In this document: piece after piece, positions 55,579-64,000 of the stretch
How the letters are laid out: each line of letters opens with the position of its first letter
Position numbering within the stretch: the stretch's first letter is position 1
Translations under genes and position numbers: made by a program
Notes under the pieces: generated by a model
Database searches by the model: none
What the model saw: the letters and a program-made list of their open reading frames with translations, nothing else
What the model was told of the DNA's origin: nothing
Assembly: GCF_033843645.1 (NCBI RefSeq)
Contig: NZ_JAWXVZ010000007.1
Coordinates: forward strand, 62,001 to 126,000
DNA length: 64,000 nt
Source: Pseudovibrio zosterae
GTDB lineage: Bacteria; Pseudomonadota; Alphaproteobacteria; Rhizobiales; Stappiaceae
Reading direction: 5' to 3'

Positions 55579-56939
55579 TAAATCTCTTGTCCCAAGCCTT
55601 CCATAACCGCCCTAAAGCGTTTGACAATGATGTCACGCTTGTGGTGGCGCCCCTCAACGACTACGTGACGCCCTGCACTCCAGACATCGCGGATGCAATC
55701 GCGGCCGCGTCCTCCAAAGATCAGGCTGTCCAAAGCAGTGTCGCCGCGGCGGTTGTAGAGCCATTCGTTTGCCGTGTCGAGCGCGACCAGATCTGCCCAC
55801 GCGCCCGATGCGATCCGCCCTGAGGTGCGTCCGGCAGCCACCGCGCCGCCTTTTGCCGCGCCCTCAAACAGCACTCGTCCGGCAGAGCGTCCAAGTTCTG
55901 CTGTTGCGGCGCGGCTGCGATCCCGCAAACGCTGTGTGTAATCCAACGTGCAGAGTTCTTCAAACAAGGCTATGTGCACGTTCGAGTCCGAACCAACGCC
56001 GAACCGTCCGCCTGCGGCCAAGAAATCGGTGCCATTGAAAATACCGTCGCCCAAGTTTGCTTCGGTAATAGGGCACAGCCCCGCAATCGCCCTGCTCTTC
56101 GCCAGCGCAGTTGTCTCGTTTTCCGTCATTTGGGTGCAATGAATGAGGCACCAGTTTTCATTTAGGTCATGGTTTTCCAGCAGCCATTCAACTGGTCGTG
56201 CGCCCAGGTGCGCTTTGACCTCGTCAACTTCCGCCAATTGTTCCGCAACATGCATGTGGACCGGCCCATCGCCAAGTCTCAGGGCTTGTCGCAAGGCTTC
56301 CGGCGCAACGGCCCGGAGGGAATGCGGAGCGACGCCCAAGACGAAGTCCACCGGGCCTGTGTTCAAGTGCGAGGCACTGGCGTCGTGGAGCTTTACGAAA
56401 GCCTCCAAGCTGTTGCCGAAGCGCAGCTGCCCGCCTTGTAGTTCCCGCCGATCACAGCCGCCATGCGTGTAAAGCACGGGCAGCAGGGTCAAGCCGATAC
56501 CTGCTCTTTTTGCTGCCGACACGATCCTGCCAGCCATTTCAGCTGGGTCATCGTAGGTCTGCCCGCCAACACCGTGATGCAAATAGTGAAATTCCGCGAC
56601 CGCTGCGTAACCGGCTTCGAGCATTTCCATGAAGACCATGGAAGCGATGGTCTCCACATCCTCAGGCGAAAGCTGCTCCAGAAAGCGGTACATCAAATGA
56701 CGCCATGTCCAAAATGTATCGCGAGGATCTGGCCCACGGGTCTCAGTTAGCCCTGACATGGCACGCTGAAAGGCATGGCTATGCAGATTGGTCGGCGCGG
56801 GTAACAGGAGATCAACCTTCTTGCCTGTCGGTGCTGTGTTTGCCGTCACAGCCCCAATGCGACCGTCCAGAATTTCGATTGAAACGTCAGCTTCCCATCC
56901 GTTGGGAGTGAGGGCTTGCTTTGCGTGAAGGATTTCCAT
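55578..56939 (-). CDS. hutF: Formimidoylglutamate deiminase
   Basis: A 453-residue amidohydrolase-superfamily enzyme that turns N-formimidoyl-L-glutamate into N-formyl-L-glutamate plus ammonia. The zinc site begins NLHSHAFQRAMSG (His53, His55), with later ligands in HMHVAEQ and the SDSNVHI segment. Its presence shows that the five-step route is used, in place of direct HutG cleavage of formimidoylglutamate to formamide. Transcribed divergently from hutI. Confidence 0.94.
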   Translation of the reverse strand: MEILHAKQALTPNGWEADVSIEILDGRIGAVTANTAPTGKKVDLLLPAPTNLHSHAFQRAMSGLTETRGPDPRDTFWTWRHLMYRFLEQLSPEDVETIASMVFMEMLEAGYAAVAEFHYLHHGVGGQTYDDPAEMAGRIVSAAKRAGIGLTLLPVLYTHGGCDRRELQGGQLRFGNSLEAFVKLHDASASHLNTGPVDFVLGVAPHSLRAVAPEALRQALRLGDGPVHMHVAEQLAEVDEVKAHLGARPVEWLLENHDLNENWCLIHCTQMTENETTALAKSRAIAGLCPITEANLGDGIFNGTDFLAAGGRFGVGSDSNVHIALFEELCTLDYTQRLRDRSRAATAELGRSAGRVLFEGAAKGGAVAAGRTSGRIASGAWADLVALDTANEWLYNRRGDTALDSLIFGGRGRDCIRDVWSAGRHVVVEGRHHKRDIIVKRFRAVMEGLGQEI

Positions 56940-56958
56940 GAGATCACTTCTGTTGACA

Positions 56959-56978
56959 TAATATGTAGCTACATATTA
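56959..56978. promoter_or_regulatory. Probable HutC operator, 20-bp palindrome
   Basis: A perfect 20-base inverted repeat with half-site TAATATGTAG lies in the 74-base gap between hutF and hutI. It resembles the TGTATATACA-type sites of known HutC operators. A TTGACA box at 56953-56958 directly abuts it, so binding would block a plus-strand promoter and possibly the divergent one. Confidence 0.75.
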
Positions 56979-57013
56979 CGAATATGCAGGCTCATTTGCA
57001 AGAAGGATAGAGC

Positions 57014-58210
57014 ATGACGAGCGCCAAGCTGATCACCAATGTCAGGGCCGCGACGATCACGGGAGGGGGCTATGGGCTGATAGAGGACGCTGCCATTGCG
57101 ATAGAGGGTGGCCGGATTGCGTGGGCTGGCTCTCGTGCGGAGGTGCCAGCTGCATATGCCAATGCTGAGCCTGTCGATCTGGACGGCCGATTGGTTACCC
57201 CGGCGCTGATTGATTGTCATACGCATCTTGTTCATGGCGGCAATCGTGCTGGTGAGTTTGAGATGCGCCTTGAGGGGGCAACCTATGAGGAGATTGCCCG
57301 CGCTGGCGGTGGCATTGTCTCCACGGTTACGGCGACACGCGATGCTTCGGAGGAGGCTTTGCTTGCCAGTGCATTGGTGCGCGCCGATGCCTTGATTGGC
57401 GAGGGCGTCGGGGTGGTTGAGATCAAGTCTGGATATGGGCTTGATATGGAAACGGAACTCAAGATGCTTCGGGTGGCGCGCCGTGTGGCTGACCATCGGC
57501 CCTTGCGCGTTGTCACCACGTTCTTAGGCGCTCATGCCGTTCCCAAAGGTGTGGACGCGGACGCCTACATTGATGAGGTTTGCCTGCCTGCGCTTGAGGC
57601 CGCTCATGCCGAGGGGCTGGTTGATGCCGTTGATGGGTTTTGTGAAGGGATCGCTTTCAGTCCTGCGCAAATCGCCCGCGTTTTCGATCGTGCAAAGGCA
57701 TTGGGTTTGCCGGTCAAGCTTCATGCAGAGCAGCTTTCCCATCAGGGTGGAACTGAACTCGCCGCTCAATACGGCGCTCTTTCGACAGATCATCTGGAAT
57801 ACATAACTGACGCCGATGTACGCGCCATGGCGACAGCTGGCAGTGTTGCGGTGCTTCTGCCGGGCGCGTTTTACACGCTGAACGAAAAACAAAAGCCTCC
57901 CGTTGGTGCGCTGCGAGACCACGGTGTGCCGATGGCTGTTGCGACTGACTGGAACCCGGGTACGTCTCCTCTCGGTTCACTCCTGCTGGCGATGAATATG
58001 GCCTGCACGTTGTTTGGTCTCACGCCCGTCGAAGCCCTGAGAGGGACCACCTGCAATGCCGCTAGGGCACTTGGCCTTTCCGACTGCGGTACCATTACTC
58101 CCGGAAAACGTGCCGATCTGGCGGTTTGGAATGTCGCTCATCCTGCCGAGCTTTCCTATGGCATTGGCATCAATCCACTTCACAAACGCATCTTTGGAGG
58201 ACGCCTATGA
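57014..58210 (+). CDS. hutI: Imidazolonepropionase
   Basis: A 398-residue amidohydrolase that opens 4-imidazolone-5-propionate to N-formimidoyl-L-glutamate, the third step. The metal site DCHTHLVHGGN (His69, His71) and the substrate loop GEFEMRLEGATYEEIARAGG are classical. Later blocks HAEQLSHQGG and ATDWNPGTSP complete the active site. First gene of the plus-strand hut operon, with GAAGGA before the start. Its stop overlaps hutH (ATGA). Confidence 0.95.
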   Translation: MTSAKLITNVRAATITGGGYGLIEDAAIAIEGGRIAWAGSRAEVPAAYANAEPVDLDGRLVTPALIDCHTHLVHGGNRAGEFEMRLEGATYEEIARAGGGIVSTVTATRDASEEALLASALVRADALIGEGVGVVEIKSGYGLDMETELKMLRVARRVADHRPLRVVTTFLGAHAVPKGVDADAYIDEVCLPALEAAHAEGLVDAVDGFCEGIAFSPAQIARVFDRAKALGLPVKLHAEQLSHQGGTELAAQYGALSTDHLEYITDADVRAMATAGSVAVLLPGAFYTLNEKQKPPVGALRDHGVPMAVATDWNPGTSPLGSLLLAMNMACTLFGLTPVEALRGTTCNAARALGLSDCGTITPGKRADLAVWNVAHPAELSYGIGINPLHKRIFGGRL

Positions 58211-59724
58211 CCCTTGTGCTGAAACCCGGCGCATGCTCACTTCTTGAGCTGGAACAGATTTGCCAAGGAAAAGGTGCTCGGCTTACACCTTCAGCTCGGG
58301 CAGATGTGGAGGTGGCCGCAGAACGCGTGCGCAAAGCCGCGCAAGGAGATTTACCCGTCTATGGCGTGAATACCGGGTTTGGCAAGCTTGCATCCGTTCG
58401 CATCGCGCCGGGAGACACCGAAACCTTGCAGCGCAATCTGATCCTAAGCCATTGCTGCGGTGTTGGATCGCCGCTTGAGGCGGAGACCACGCGTTTGATG
58501 ATGGCACTCAAGCTGTTGTCGCTGGGGCGCGGCGCATCCGGTGTACGCTGGGATATATGCGCCTTGATCGAAGGGATGTTGGACGCGGGTGTTCTGCCTG
58601 TTATTCCCTCGCAAGGTTCTGTCGGAGCCTCCGGCGATCTGGCTCCCCTTGCCCATCTGGCTGCAGTAATGATCGGTGAAGGCGAAGCAATGTACGCCGG
58701 AGAGCGTATGCCGGGCGGAGCGGCACTTGAAAAAGCCGGATTGTCGCCAGTTGTGCTTGGTCCCAAAGAGGGTCTTGCCCTTATCAACGGGACACAGTTC
58801 TCAACGGCTTGCGCGCTGGTAGCTCTGTTTGAAACATGGCGGATGCTTCGAACATCGGTTGTGACATCCTGCCTTTCGGCTGATGCTATAATGGGCTCAA
58901 CCCAGCCCTTGCACCCGGAAATTCATCGTCTGCGCGGCCATGCTGGCCAGATCGACGTGGCCTCAGCGATGTCGAGGCTGATGGAGGGCAGCGTGATCCG
59001 CGAGAGCCATCTTGATGATGACAGTCGTGTCCAAGACCCCTATTGCATCCGCTGCCAGCCACAGGTGGTTGGAGCGGCTCTGGACCTTGTGCGTTTTGCC
59101 GGAAAAACGTTGGAGATTGAGGCGAATGCGGTAACAGACAATCCGCTGGTGACCGCCGATGGCATTTTCTCTGGTGGGAACTTCCATGCTGAGCCTGTGG
59201 CGTTTGCTGCCGATCAAATTGCGCTGGCCCTGTCAGAGGTTGGGGCGATTGCACAGCGACGTGTCGCGCTAATGGTGGACCCTGCCCTCAGTCATGATTT
59301 GCCACCTTTCCTGACGCCAGAACCCGGCTTGAACTCCGGCTTCATGATCGCTGAGGTTACCACTGCGGCTTTGATGAGCGAGAACAAACATCTCGCCAAT
59401 CCGTGCTCGACGGACTCGACACCTACCTCGGCCAATCAGGAAGACCATGTGAGCATGGCAGCCCATGGTGCGGTTCGGCTGAAGCGGATGACTGCCAATC
59501 TCTCCGTGATCTTGGGTATTGAGGCTCTGTGTGGGGCTCAAGGCATTGAAGCCCGCGCCCCCCTCGTCACATCCACTGCGCTTCAAGCTGTCGTGGCAAA
59601 GCTCCGCAGCCAAGTTCCTAGCCTTGTCGGTGACCGTTACCTCGCTCCGGACATCGAATTGGCCGCGTCGCTGGTGCGCAATGATGAACTCGCGCAAGCA
59701 GCTGGGTTGGAGTTGCAGATATGA
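58207..59724 (+). CDS. hutH: Histidine ammonia-lyase
   Basis: A 505-residue enzyme that deaminates L-histidine to urocanate, the entry step. The self-made MIO cofactor triad Ala-Ser-Gly lies at residues 141-143 in GSVGASGDLAPLAH, and the NTGFGK and NGTQFS segments are present. The ATG at 58207 overlaps the hutI stop; a longer frame upstream is only read-through of hutI. Coupled to hutG at its end (ATGA). Confidence 0.96.
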   Translation: MTLVLKPGACSLLELEQICQGKGARLTPSARADVEVAAERVRKAAQGDLPVYGVNTGFGKLASVRIAPGDTETLQRNLILSHCCGVGSPLEAETTRLMMALKLLSLGRGASGVRWDICALIEGMLDAGVLPVIPSQGSVGASGDLAPLAHLAAVMIGEGEAMYAGERMPGGAALEKAGLSPVVLGPKEGLALINGTQFSTACALVALFETWRMLRTSVVTSCLSADAIMGSTQPLHPEIHRLRGHAGQIDVASAMSRLMEGSVIRESHLDDDSRVQDPYCIRCQPQVVGAALDLVRFAGKTLEIEANAVTDNPLVTADGIFSGGNFHAEPVAFAADQIALALSEVGAIAQRRVALMVDPALSHDLPPFLTPEPGLNSGFMIAEVTTAALMSENKHLANPCSTDSTPTSANQEDHVSMAAHGAVRLKRMTANLSVILGIEALCGAQGIEARAPLVTSTALQAVVAKLRSQVPSLVGDRYLAPDIELAASLVRNDELAQAAGLELQI

Positions 59725-60509
59725 GTTTTCTTGAAATCTCTCAGGGCGACAGTCCGCTTGTGTTGGGGCTGCCGCACACTGGCACAGAGCTTCCCGACGA
59801 CATTGCCAGCCGCCTGAACGAGACCGGACGGGCATTGGCTGATACAGACTGGCACGTACACAAGCTGTATGAGGGGCTGGTGCCGGGTGTGACGAGAGTT
59901 CGAACGCGGATACATCGCTACGCTGTTGATGTGAACCGCGACCCGAAGGGTGTCAGTCTCTACCCCGGCCAAAACACCACTGGTTTGTGCCCGCTGACTG
60001 ACTTCAACGGCATCGAGATCTATCGGAGCGACAGTGCACCCGATGAGGTCGATGTTGAAATCCGCAGGCAGACCTACCATGCGCCGTACCACGCCGCTCT
60101 GTCGGCAGAGCTTGACCGCGTCAAGGCTATGCATGGGTTTGTCATTCTTTATGATTGTCACTCCATTCGGTCCAAAGTTCCGTTCCTGTTTGACGGCACC
60201 CTCCCGGTTTTCAATATCGGAACGAATGGCGGTACAACATGCCACAACCAAATCGCAGGCCGCGTAATCGATTGCTGCACTCAGGCTGCCGACTACAGCA
60301 GCGTTGTTGATGGGCGCTTTAAAGGCGGCTGGACGACACGCCACTATGGGCGTCCAGCAGACGGCCTCCATGCCATTCAAATGGAGCTCGCGCAATGCTC
60401 CTACATGCAGGAGCGCGCGCCTTGGACCTATGATCCGGAGAAGGCCAACAGACTCCGTGCCCATCTGAAAACCATACTTGAAGCCCTGATAGAGTGGAGG
60501 CCCTCATGA
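59721..60509 (+). CDS. hutG: N-formylglutamate deformylase
   Basis: A 262-residue N-formylglutamate amidohydrolase that yields glutamate and formate, the last step. Family marks: GLPHTGTELP (His19), VDVNRDPKGVSLYPGQ and YDCHSIRSKVPFLFDG. This is the formylglutamate type, matching the HutF upstream, not the arginase-like formimidoylglutamase. Overlaps hutH and hutU by 4 bases each. Confidence 0.94.
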   Translation: MSFLEISQGDSPLVLGLPHTGTELPDDIASRLNETGRALADTDWHVHKLYEGLVPGVTRVRTRIHRYAVDVNRDPKGVSLYPGQNTTGLCPLTDFNGIEIYRSDSAPDEVDVEIRRQTYHAPYHAALSAELDRVKAMHGFVILYDCHSIRSKVPFLFDGTLPVFNIGTNGGTTCHNQIAGRVIDCCTQAADYSSVVDGRFKGGWTTRHYGRPADGLHAIQMELAQCSYMQERAPWTYDPEKANRLRAHLKTILEALIEWRPS

Positions 60510-62179
60510 CCAACCCACGGCACAATCAACGCGATGTATACCCACCCACCGGTAGTGAGCTTTCGGCTAAGAACTGGCAGTCCGAGGCTGCCATGCGTAT
60601 GCTGATGAACAACCTGCACCCAGACGTGGCGGAAAACCCCCATGAGTTGGTTGTCTATGGCGGGATCGGACGCGCCGCGCGGACCTGGGAGGACTTTGAC
60701 AGGATCGTGGCTGGTCTCAAGGACCTTGAGGCGGACGAGACACTCATTGTTCAGTCAGGCAAACCCATCGCAATCATCAAGACACACCCAGACGCCCCCC
60801 GTGTCCTGATTGCAAACTCCAACATCGTTCCGCATTGGGCCAATTGGGATCACTTCAATGACCTCGATCGCAAGGGGTTGATGATGTACGGTCAGATGAC
60901 AGCCGGATCGTGGATTTACATTGGCTCACAGGGCATTGTGCAGGGCACCTATGAGACATTTGCTGAAGCGGGCCGCCAGCATTTCGGAGGCAATCTGAAA
61001 GGCAAGTGGATCCTCACCGGCGGTCTTGGCGGCATGGGTGGGGCTCAGCCTTTGGCGGCGGTGATGGCAGGTGCCTGCTGTCTTGCTGTAGAATGCAATC
61101 CCGACAGCATCGATGCGCGACTTCGGACGCGCTATCTGGATGAGAAGACAGAGAGTCTGGATGAGGCGCTGGAAATGATCGAGCGCTGGACGAAAGCAGG
61201 CGAAGCAAAGTCCGTTGGGTTGCTCGGCAATGCAGCCGACATTTTCCCGGAGATTTATCGCCGAGGTGTTCGGCCCAGCATCGTGACCGACCAGACTTCC
61301 GCTCATGATCCAATTAACGGATATCTGCCGCAAGGTTGGTCGCTGGCGGACTGGCGGGCAAAGCGAGAGACCGAGCCAAAGGCGGTCGAAGCGGCAGCCA
61401 GAGCGTCGATGAAGGTTCATGTAAAGGCCATGGTCGATTTCTGGAATGACGGCGTTCCGACACTGGACTATGGCAACAACATCCGGCAGGTGGCTCTGGA
61501 AGAGGGCTTGGAAAATGCCTTTGCATTTCCGGGGTTTGTTCCCGCTTACATCCGTCCACTCTTTTGCAAAGGAGTTGGTCCGTTCCGGTGGTGCGCACTC
61601 TCGGGTGACCCGGAAGACATTTATAAGACCGATCAGGCCATGAAGGACCTCTTTCCAGAGAACGCGCATCTGCATAATTGGCTGGATATGGCGCGCGAGC
61701 GCATTTCTTTCCAAGGGTTGCCTGCGCGGATCTGTTGGATCGGCCTGGGAGATCGCCACCGCGCTGGCTTGAAGTTCAACGAGATGGTGGCGAATGGAGA
61801 ACTGAAAGCACCCGTTGTTATCGGCCGCGATCACCTCGACAGCGGATCTGTTGCCAGCCCCAACCGCGAGACCGAAGCGATGAAAGACGGCTCTGATGCT
61901 GTCAGTGATTGGCCTTTGCTCAATGCCCTTGTGAACACGGCGAGTGGAGCAACTTGGGTCTCGCTGCATCATGGTGGTGGGGTTGGAATGGGCTTTTCAC
62001 AACATGCTGGGGTGGTGATCGTGGCGGATGGAACTCCGGAGGCCGCAAAACGGTTGGAGCGCGTGTTGTGGAACGATCCGGCTTCAGGTGTCTGGCGCCA
62101 TGCAGATGCTGGCTATGATATTGCGATTGAATGCGCAAAAGAGCATGGTCTGCGGCTGCCGGCGATCTTGGGCAACTAG
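60506..62179 (+). CDS. hutU: Urocanate hydratase
   Basis: A 557-residue NAD-dependent enzyme converting urocanate to imidazolonepropionate, the second step, at the usual family length. The NAD-binding block ILTGGLGGMGGAQPLA (about 174-189), the DQTSAHDPINGYLP segment and the C-terminal SLHHGGGVGMGFSQHAG signature are all present. The ATG at 60506 follows GGAGG at 5 bases and overlaps the hutG stop; a GTG four codons upstream is the alternative. Last gene of the hut operon. Confidence 0.96.
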   Translation: MTNPRHNQRDVYPPTGSELSAKNWQSEAAMRMLMNNLHPDVAENPHELVVYGGIGRAARTWEDFDRIVAGLKDLEADETLIVQSGKPIAIIKTHPDAPRVLIANSNIVPHWANWDHFNDLDRKGLMMYGQMTAGSWIYIGSQGIVQGTYETFAEAGRQHFGGNLKGKWILTGGLGGMGGAQPLAAVMAGACCLAVECNPDSIDARLRTRYLDEKTESLDEALEMIERWTKAGEAKSVGLLGNAADIFPEIYRRGVRPSIVTDQTSAHDPINGYLPQGWSLADWRAKRETEPKAVEAAARASMKVHVKAMVDFWNDGVPTLDYGNNIRQVALEEGLENAFAFPGFVPAYIRPLFCKGVGPFRWCALSGDPEDIYKTDQAMKDLFPENAHLHNWLDMARERISFQGLPARICWIGLGDRHRAGLKFNEMVANGELKAPVVIGRDHLDSGSVASPNRETEAMKDGSDAVSDWPLLNALVNTASGATWVSLHHGGGVGMGFSQHAGVVIVADGTPEAAKRLERVLWNDPASGVWRHADAGYDIAIECAKEHGLRLPAILGN

Positions 62180-62205
62180 CTCTTACCTCAACTCCAAGCA
62201 GGAGA

Positions 62206-62239
62206 ACCACAAGTGCATTCATAGCGATGCACTTGTGGT
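62206..62239 (+). terminator. Strong hairpin after hutU
   Basis: ACCACAAGTGCAT (62206-62218) pairs perfectly with ATGCACTTGTGGT (62227-62239), a 13-bp stem with an 8-base loop, 26 bases after the hutU stop. It lacks a T run, so it may stabilise the mRNA end or work bidirectionally. Confidence 0.65.
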
Positions 62240-62560
62240 GCCAGTGCGCTCATTCTGCTCAGGTTGTTTCATCAGCGTTCGGAAACTGAGCTGATCACGA
62301 TTGAGCGGGACGCCTGATATCGGCGTTTCATTTGGCCATGACCGTCTATCTATTGCAGCTCTGTGAGGGCTAAATCCTAGCTCAGGAAAGTAGAGGTTGA
62401 TCAAGGAGAGCCTGTTTGGGAGGCCCTCCTCTAGATCTTCAGCTCTTAAGTTCTAAGGTCCGCCATGGGCCTTGTCTTCAAGATCACCATAGTCGCTGGC
62501 TCCTTGAAGACGCCAATCCCCGATGAGAAGAGCTTGGGATTGCTGTTCTTGAACTCGGGG
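62240..62560. other. Intergenic region after the hut operon
   Basis: About 320 bases between the hut operon and the convergent methyltransferase-like gene. Short minus-strand frames here have no recognisable motif. No gene is supported. Confidence 0.4.
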
Positions 62561-63541
62561 CTACATCCTTCCAATAGTGATTTGTCTGAGGGCGCGTTCG
62601 AAGCGAAATCTGTTCATCTCTCCTCTGTCGGCGTCGTCGCTCATCGTATGTCCGAAGAGTGTACTGGTATGTTCAAGCTGCTTCAGCGCGCGCTCTTTTT
62701 CGCCCTTGTACGCCATCAGATAGGCCTTGGAGATTTCCATCCGGAGCTTGTACATCTCCGACATCTCATGATTAGCGCCCATATCATGAAGCTTTAGGCA
62801 TTCCTCCAGTGAAGCTTCGGTATAAGGGTCATAGTCCGCGACTGCTTGTGGGATCTCTTTTACGCACTTATAAACCGAGCTGCAGTGGACCTGTCCCAAC
62901 CATTCGAAGTATTCCGCGAGATAGCCCATGGTCACTTTGATCCAAGGAAGGCGATCAAAGAAATAATCTTGATTGATCATGTATGAATTGGCGGGCATAA
63001 GGCATGGAAAAAACTGGCTGGTTACATGCCTGTTCAGTTCCGCTGTCTTGCATACATCAATAAAGCAAAGTTCAATTTCCCCCCCATCCCATGAATACGA
63101 TCCCAGATCGCCTTCGCGAAGGCTTATAAGTTTCTCATAGGGAGAGATGTTTTTTCTGAGTGCGGGTAGGAAGGAATCCCCGCGCTTGAAACGTACATCT
63201 CCGTACTCGTGCCAAATCTCCCGCCCGTTAGCTGGGGCAGGAAACACGCCAAGCTCGTAGGCCTTAATGATTTTGTTCAGGCTAATTTCCTGAGCATTGT
63301 CTTTATCCAGCAGCCCCTGCGCGATTGAAACAGCGGAAGCGCCAAGAAAACTGCCGCCGTCAATTATGGCTCCAGATCCGCGAAACTTGTCTTTCGACAG
63401 GAAATAGAGAAGTCGCCTCTCATCTACAGAGATCATACCCGGCGTCTCTTTGATCGCCTGATTGAAAGGCGTCTCCAAAAAGTCAATTTCAGGCCGAACT
63501 GATACATTTGATGCGGTCTGTATTTCACTCGCTGTCGTCAT
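62561..63541 (-). CDS. Rossmann methyltransferase-like protein
   Basis: A 326-residue protein. Residues 55-215 look like a class I SAM-binding fold: GAIIDGGSFLGASAVSIAQG (about 57-76) as motif I and ELCFIDVCKTAELNRHV (about 157-173) as the acidic strand-loop of Methyltransf_24-like proteins. The C-terminal third is helical, with a TPR-like look (KLRMEISKAYLMAYKGEKER). The start follows a weak GAGG. It lies in a minus-strand run with a possible 54-residue gene and a glycan-type protein, so a role in surface sugars is plausible but unproven. Confidence 0.6.
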   Translation of the reverse strand: MTTASEIQTASNVSVRPEIDFLETPFNQAIKETPGMISVDERRLLYFLSKDKFRGSGAIIDGGSFLGASAVSIAQGLLDKDNAQEISLNKIIKAYELGVFPAPANGREIWHEYGDVRFKRGDSFLPALRKNISPYEKLISLREGDLGSYSWDGGEIELCFIDVCKTAELNRHVTSQFFPCLMPANSYMINQDYFFDRLPWIKVTMGYLAEYFEWLGQVHCSSVYKCVKEIPQAVADYDPYTEASLEECLKLHDMGANHEMSEMYKLRMEISKAYLMAYKGEKERALKQLEHTSTLFGHTMSDDADRGEMNRFRFERALRQITIGRM

Positions 63542-63689
63542 GGAAGCCTCGCTGAGTATAGAGCAAGTTCAAAGATAATGTTTGAAGCGCAACAACAGAA
63601 ATTCCCAGAACTCTGTACCAGCAGAACTCAGTGGTTGCGGCGTGGGCTTGTGAGGAACTGCTGGCTTTGTCCAGATCAACTGTGTTCAT
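63525..63689 (-). CDS. Possible small coupled ORF
   Basis: A 54-residue frame (MNTVDLDKASSSSQAHAATT, then a hydrophobic segment including VLGISVVALQTLSLNLLY). Its ATG overlaps the stop of the upstream partial gene as TAATG, with GGAGG close before it, and its end overlaps the next start by 17 bases. This spacing suggests translation, but the sequence is unknown and could be a coupling leader with no protein role. Confidence 0.4.
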   Translation of the reverse strand: MNTVDLDKASSSSQAHAATTEFCWYRVLGISVVALQTLSLNLLYTQRGFHDDSE

Positions 63690-64000
63690 TACCGCCTCCT
63701 CAGTTTGTGCCAAAGGAGAGACTTTCGCAGCGCTTTCGGGATCCTTAGAACCCCTGTTAAAAGCCACCAGAAGGATTCGTAGACAGCTACAACTTGGTCC
63801 AAGTGAACATTGGTCTGCTTAAACCTTTCTGGGAAATGGTCATGTCGGAGCACTCCCTTGCGATAAAGAAAAGACCTTATTGGCCGGGTACAACGCCAAC
63901 TGGACGTTTCTGTAAGATCCTGAAGCTTGGCGGTGAGTTCGCTTTCCGATATCGACTTTTGTTCCGAGAGTACGTCAAAATAGTTGGATTTGCTTTTATT
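63689..64000 (-). CDS. 3' end of a glycosyltransferase-type protein (partial)
   Basis: An open minus-strand frame of 103 codons runs from the window edge to a TAA at 63689-63691; its start lies outside. It contains LTAKLQDLTETSSWRCTRPI, and the 'SSWR.T.P.R' pattern is common in linkers and ends of glycosyltransferases and sugar methyltransferases. The end is strongly basic (KALRKSLLWHKLRRR). Identification is tentative because the catalytic part is missing. Confidence 0.6.
   Translation of the reverse strand, partial: NKSKSNYFDVLSEQKSISESELTAKLQDLTETSSWRCTRPIRSFLYRKGVLRHDHFPERFKQTNVHLDQVVAVYESFWWLLTGVLRIPKALRKSLLWHKLRRR

Noticed and set aside
60926..61972. A 348-codon minus-strand frame
   Set aside because: Antisense to hutU, which is complete and has its signature motifs.

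Overview
The window looks like chromosomal DNA of a marine alphaproteobacterium. The evidence is a proteorhodopsin plus retinal-synthesis operon, the five-step (HutF/HutG) histidine-utilisation route, a secreted RTX metalloprotease, decayed IS3 and IS30 elements of the kind common in this class, and ATGA-coupled operons. The genus cannot be named from this sequence alone.

Layout. At 0.2-4 kb are stand-alone metabolic and signalling genes: an alpha/beta hydrolase with a SnoaL-like partner, a class III nucleotide cyclase, a bacteriohemerythrin and a Tat-exported rubredoxin. At 4.4-10.5 kb is a complete light-driven proton-pump cassette: a blue-tuned proteorhodopsin, a hairpin resembling an attenuator, then crtE-crtI-crtB-crtY-blh, which make retinal from farnesyl diphosphate. 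At 10.7-12.5 kb are a lipoprotein and a periplasmic cupin. At 12.7-21 kb is an island-like stretch: a dead full-length IS3-family element, an A+T-rich two-gene polysaccharide-type islet on the minus strand (methyltransferase and a 1117-residue transferase-HAD protein), a dead IS30-family element, an IS3 fragment fused in frame to the tail of a homocysteine methyltransferase, and unassigned debris.

The most interesting region is 21.7-42.4 kb. It is a tightly packed, single-strand cluster of twelve genes. It begins with a 64-residue acidic peptide that has no Ser, Thr or Cys in its second half, and ends with a perfect hairpin. It encodes four paralogous short LanB-like proteins (780-851 residues, no elimination domain, no LanC), two paralogous TPR proteins, a glycine-oxidase-like flavoenzyme, an NAD(P)H:FMN reductase-like protein, an M3-type metallopeptidase, an MFS exporter and a B12-radical-SAM-like protein that has lost the iron-sulfur Cys motif. 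The best reading is a peptide-scaffold pathway of the PEARL (peptide aminoacyl-tRNA ligase, 'pearlin') kind: amino acids would be added to the C terminus of the peptide, oxidised, cut off and exported. The product is unknown. The TPR pair and the pseudo-radical-SAM protein do not match any pearlin pathway I know.

At 42.5-50.8 kb are a small exported-protein operon, an RND efflux operon with a membrane alpha/beta hydrolase, and a YbaY-like secreted protein. At 50.9-54.2 kb is a serralysin-type M10 protease with RTX repeats. At 54.9-62.2 kb the hut genes are divergently arranged (hutF-hutC and hutI-hutH-hutG-hutU) around a 20-bp palindrome that is the probable HutC operator. At 62.5-64 kb are a Rossmann methyltransferase-like protein, a possible small coupled ORF and the 3' end of a glycan-type protein that runs off the window.
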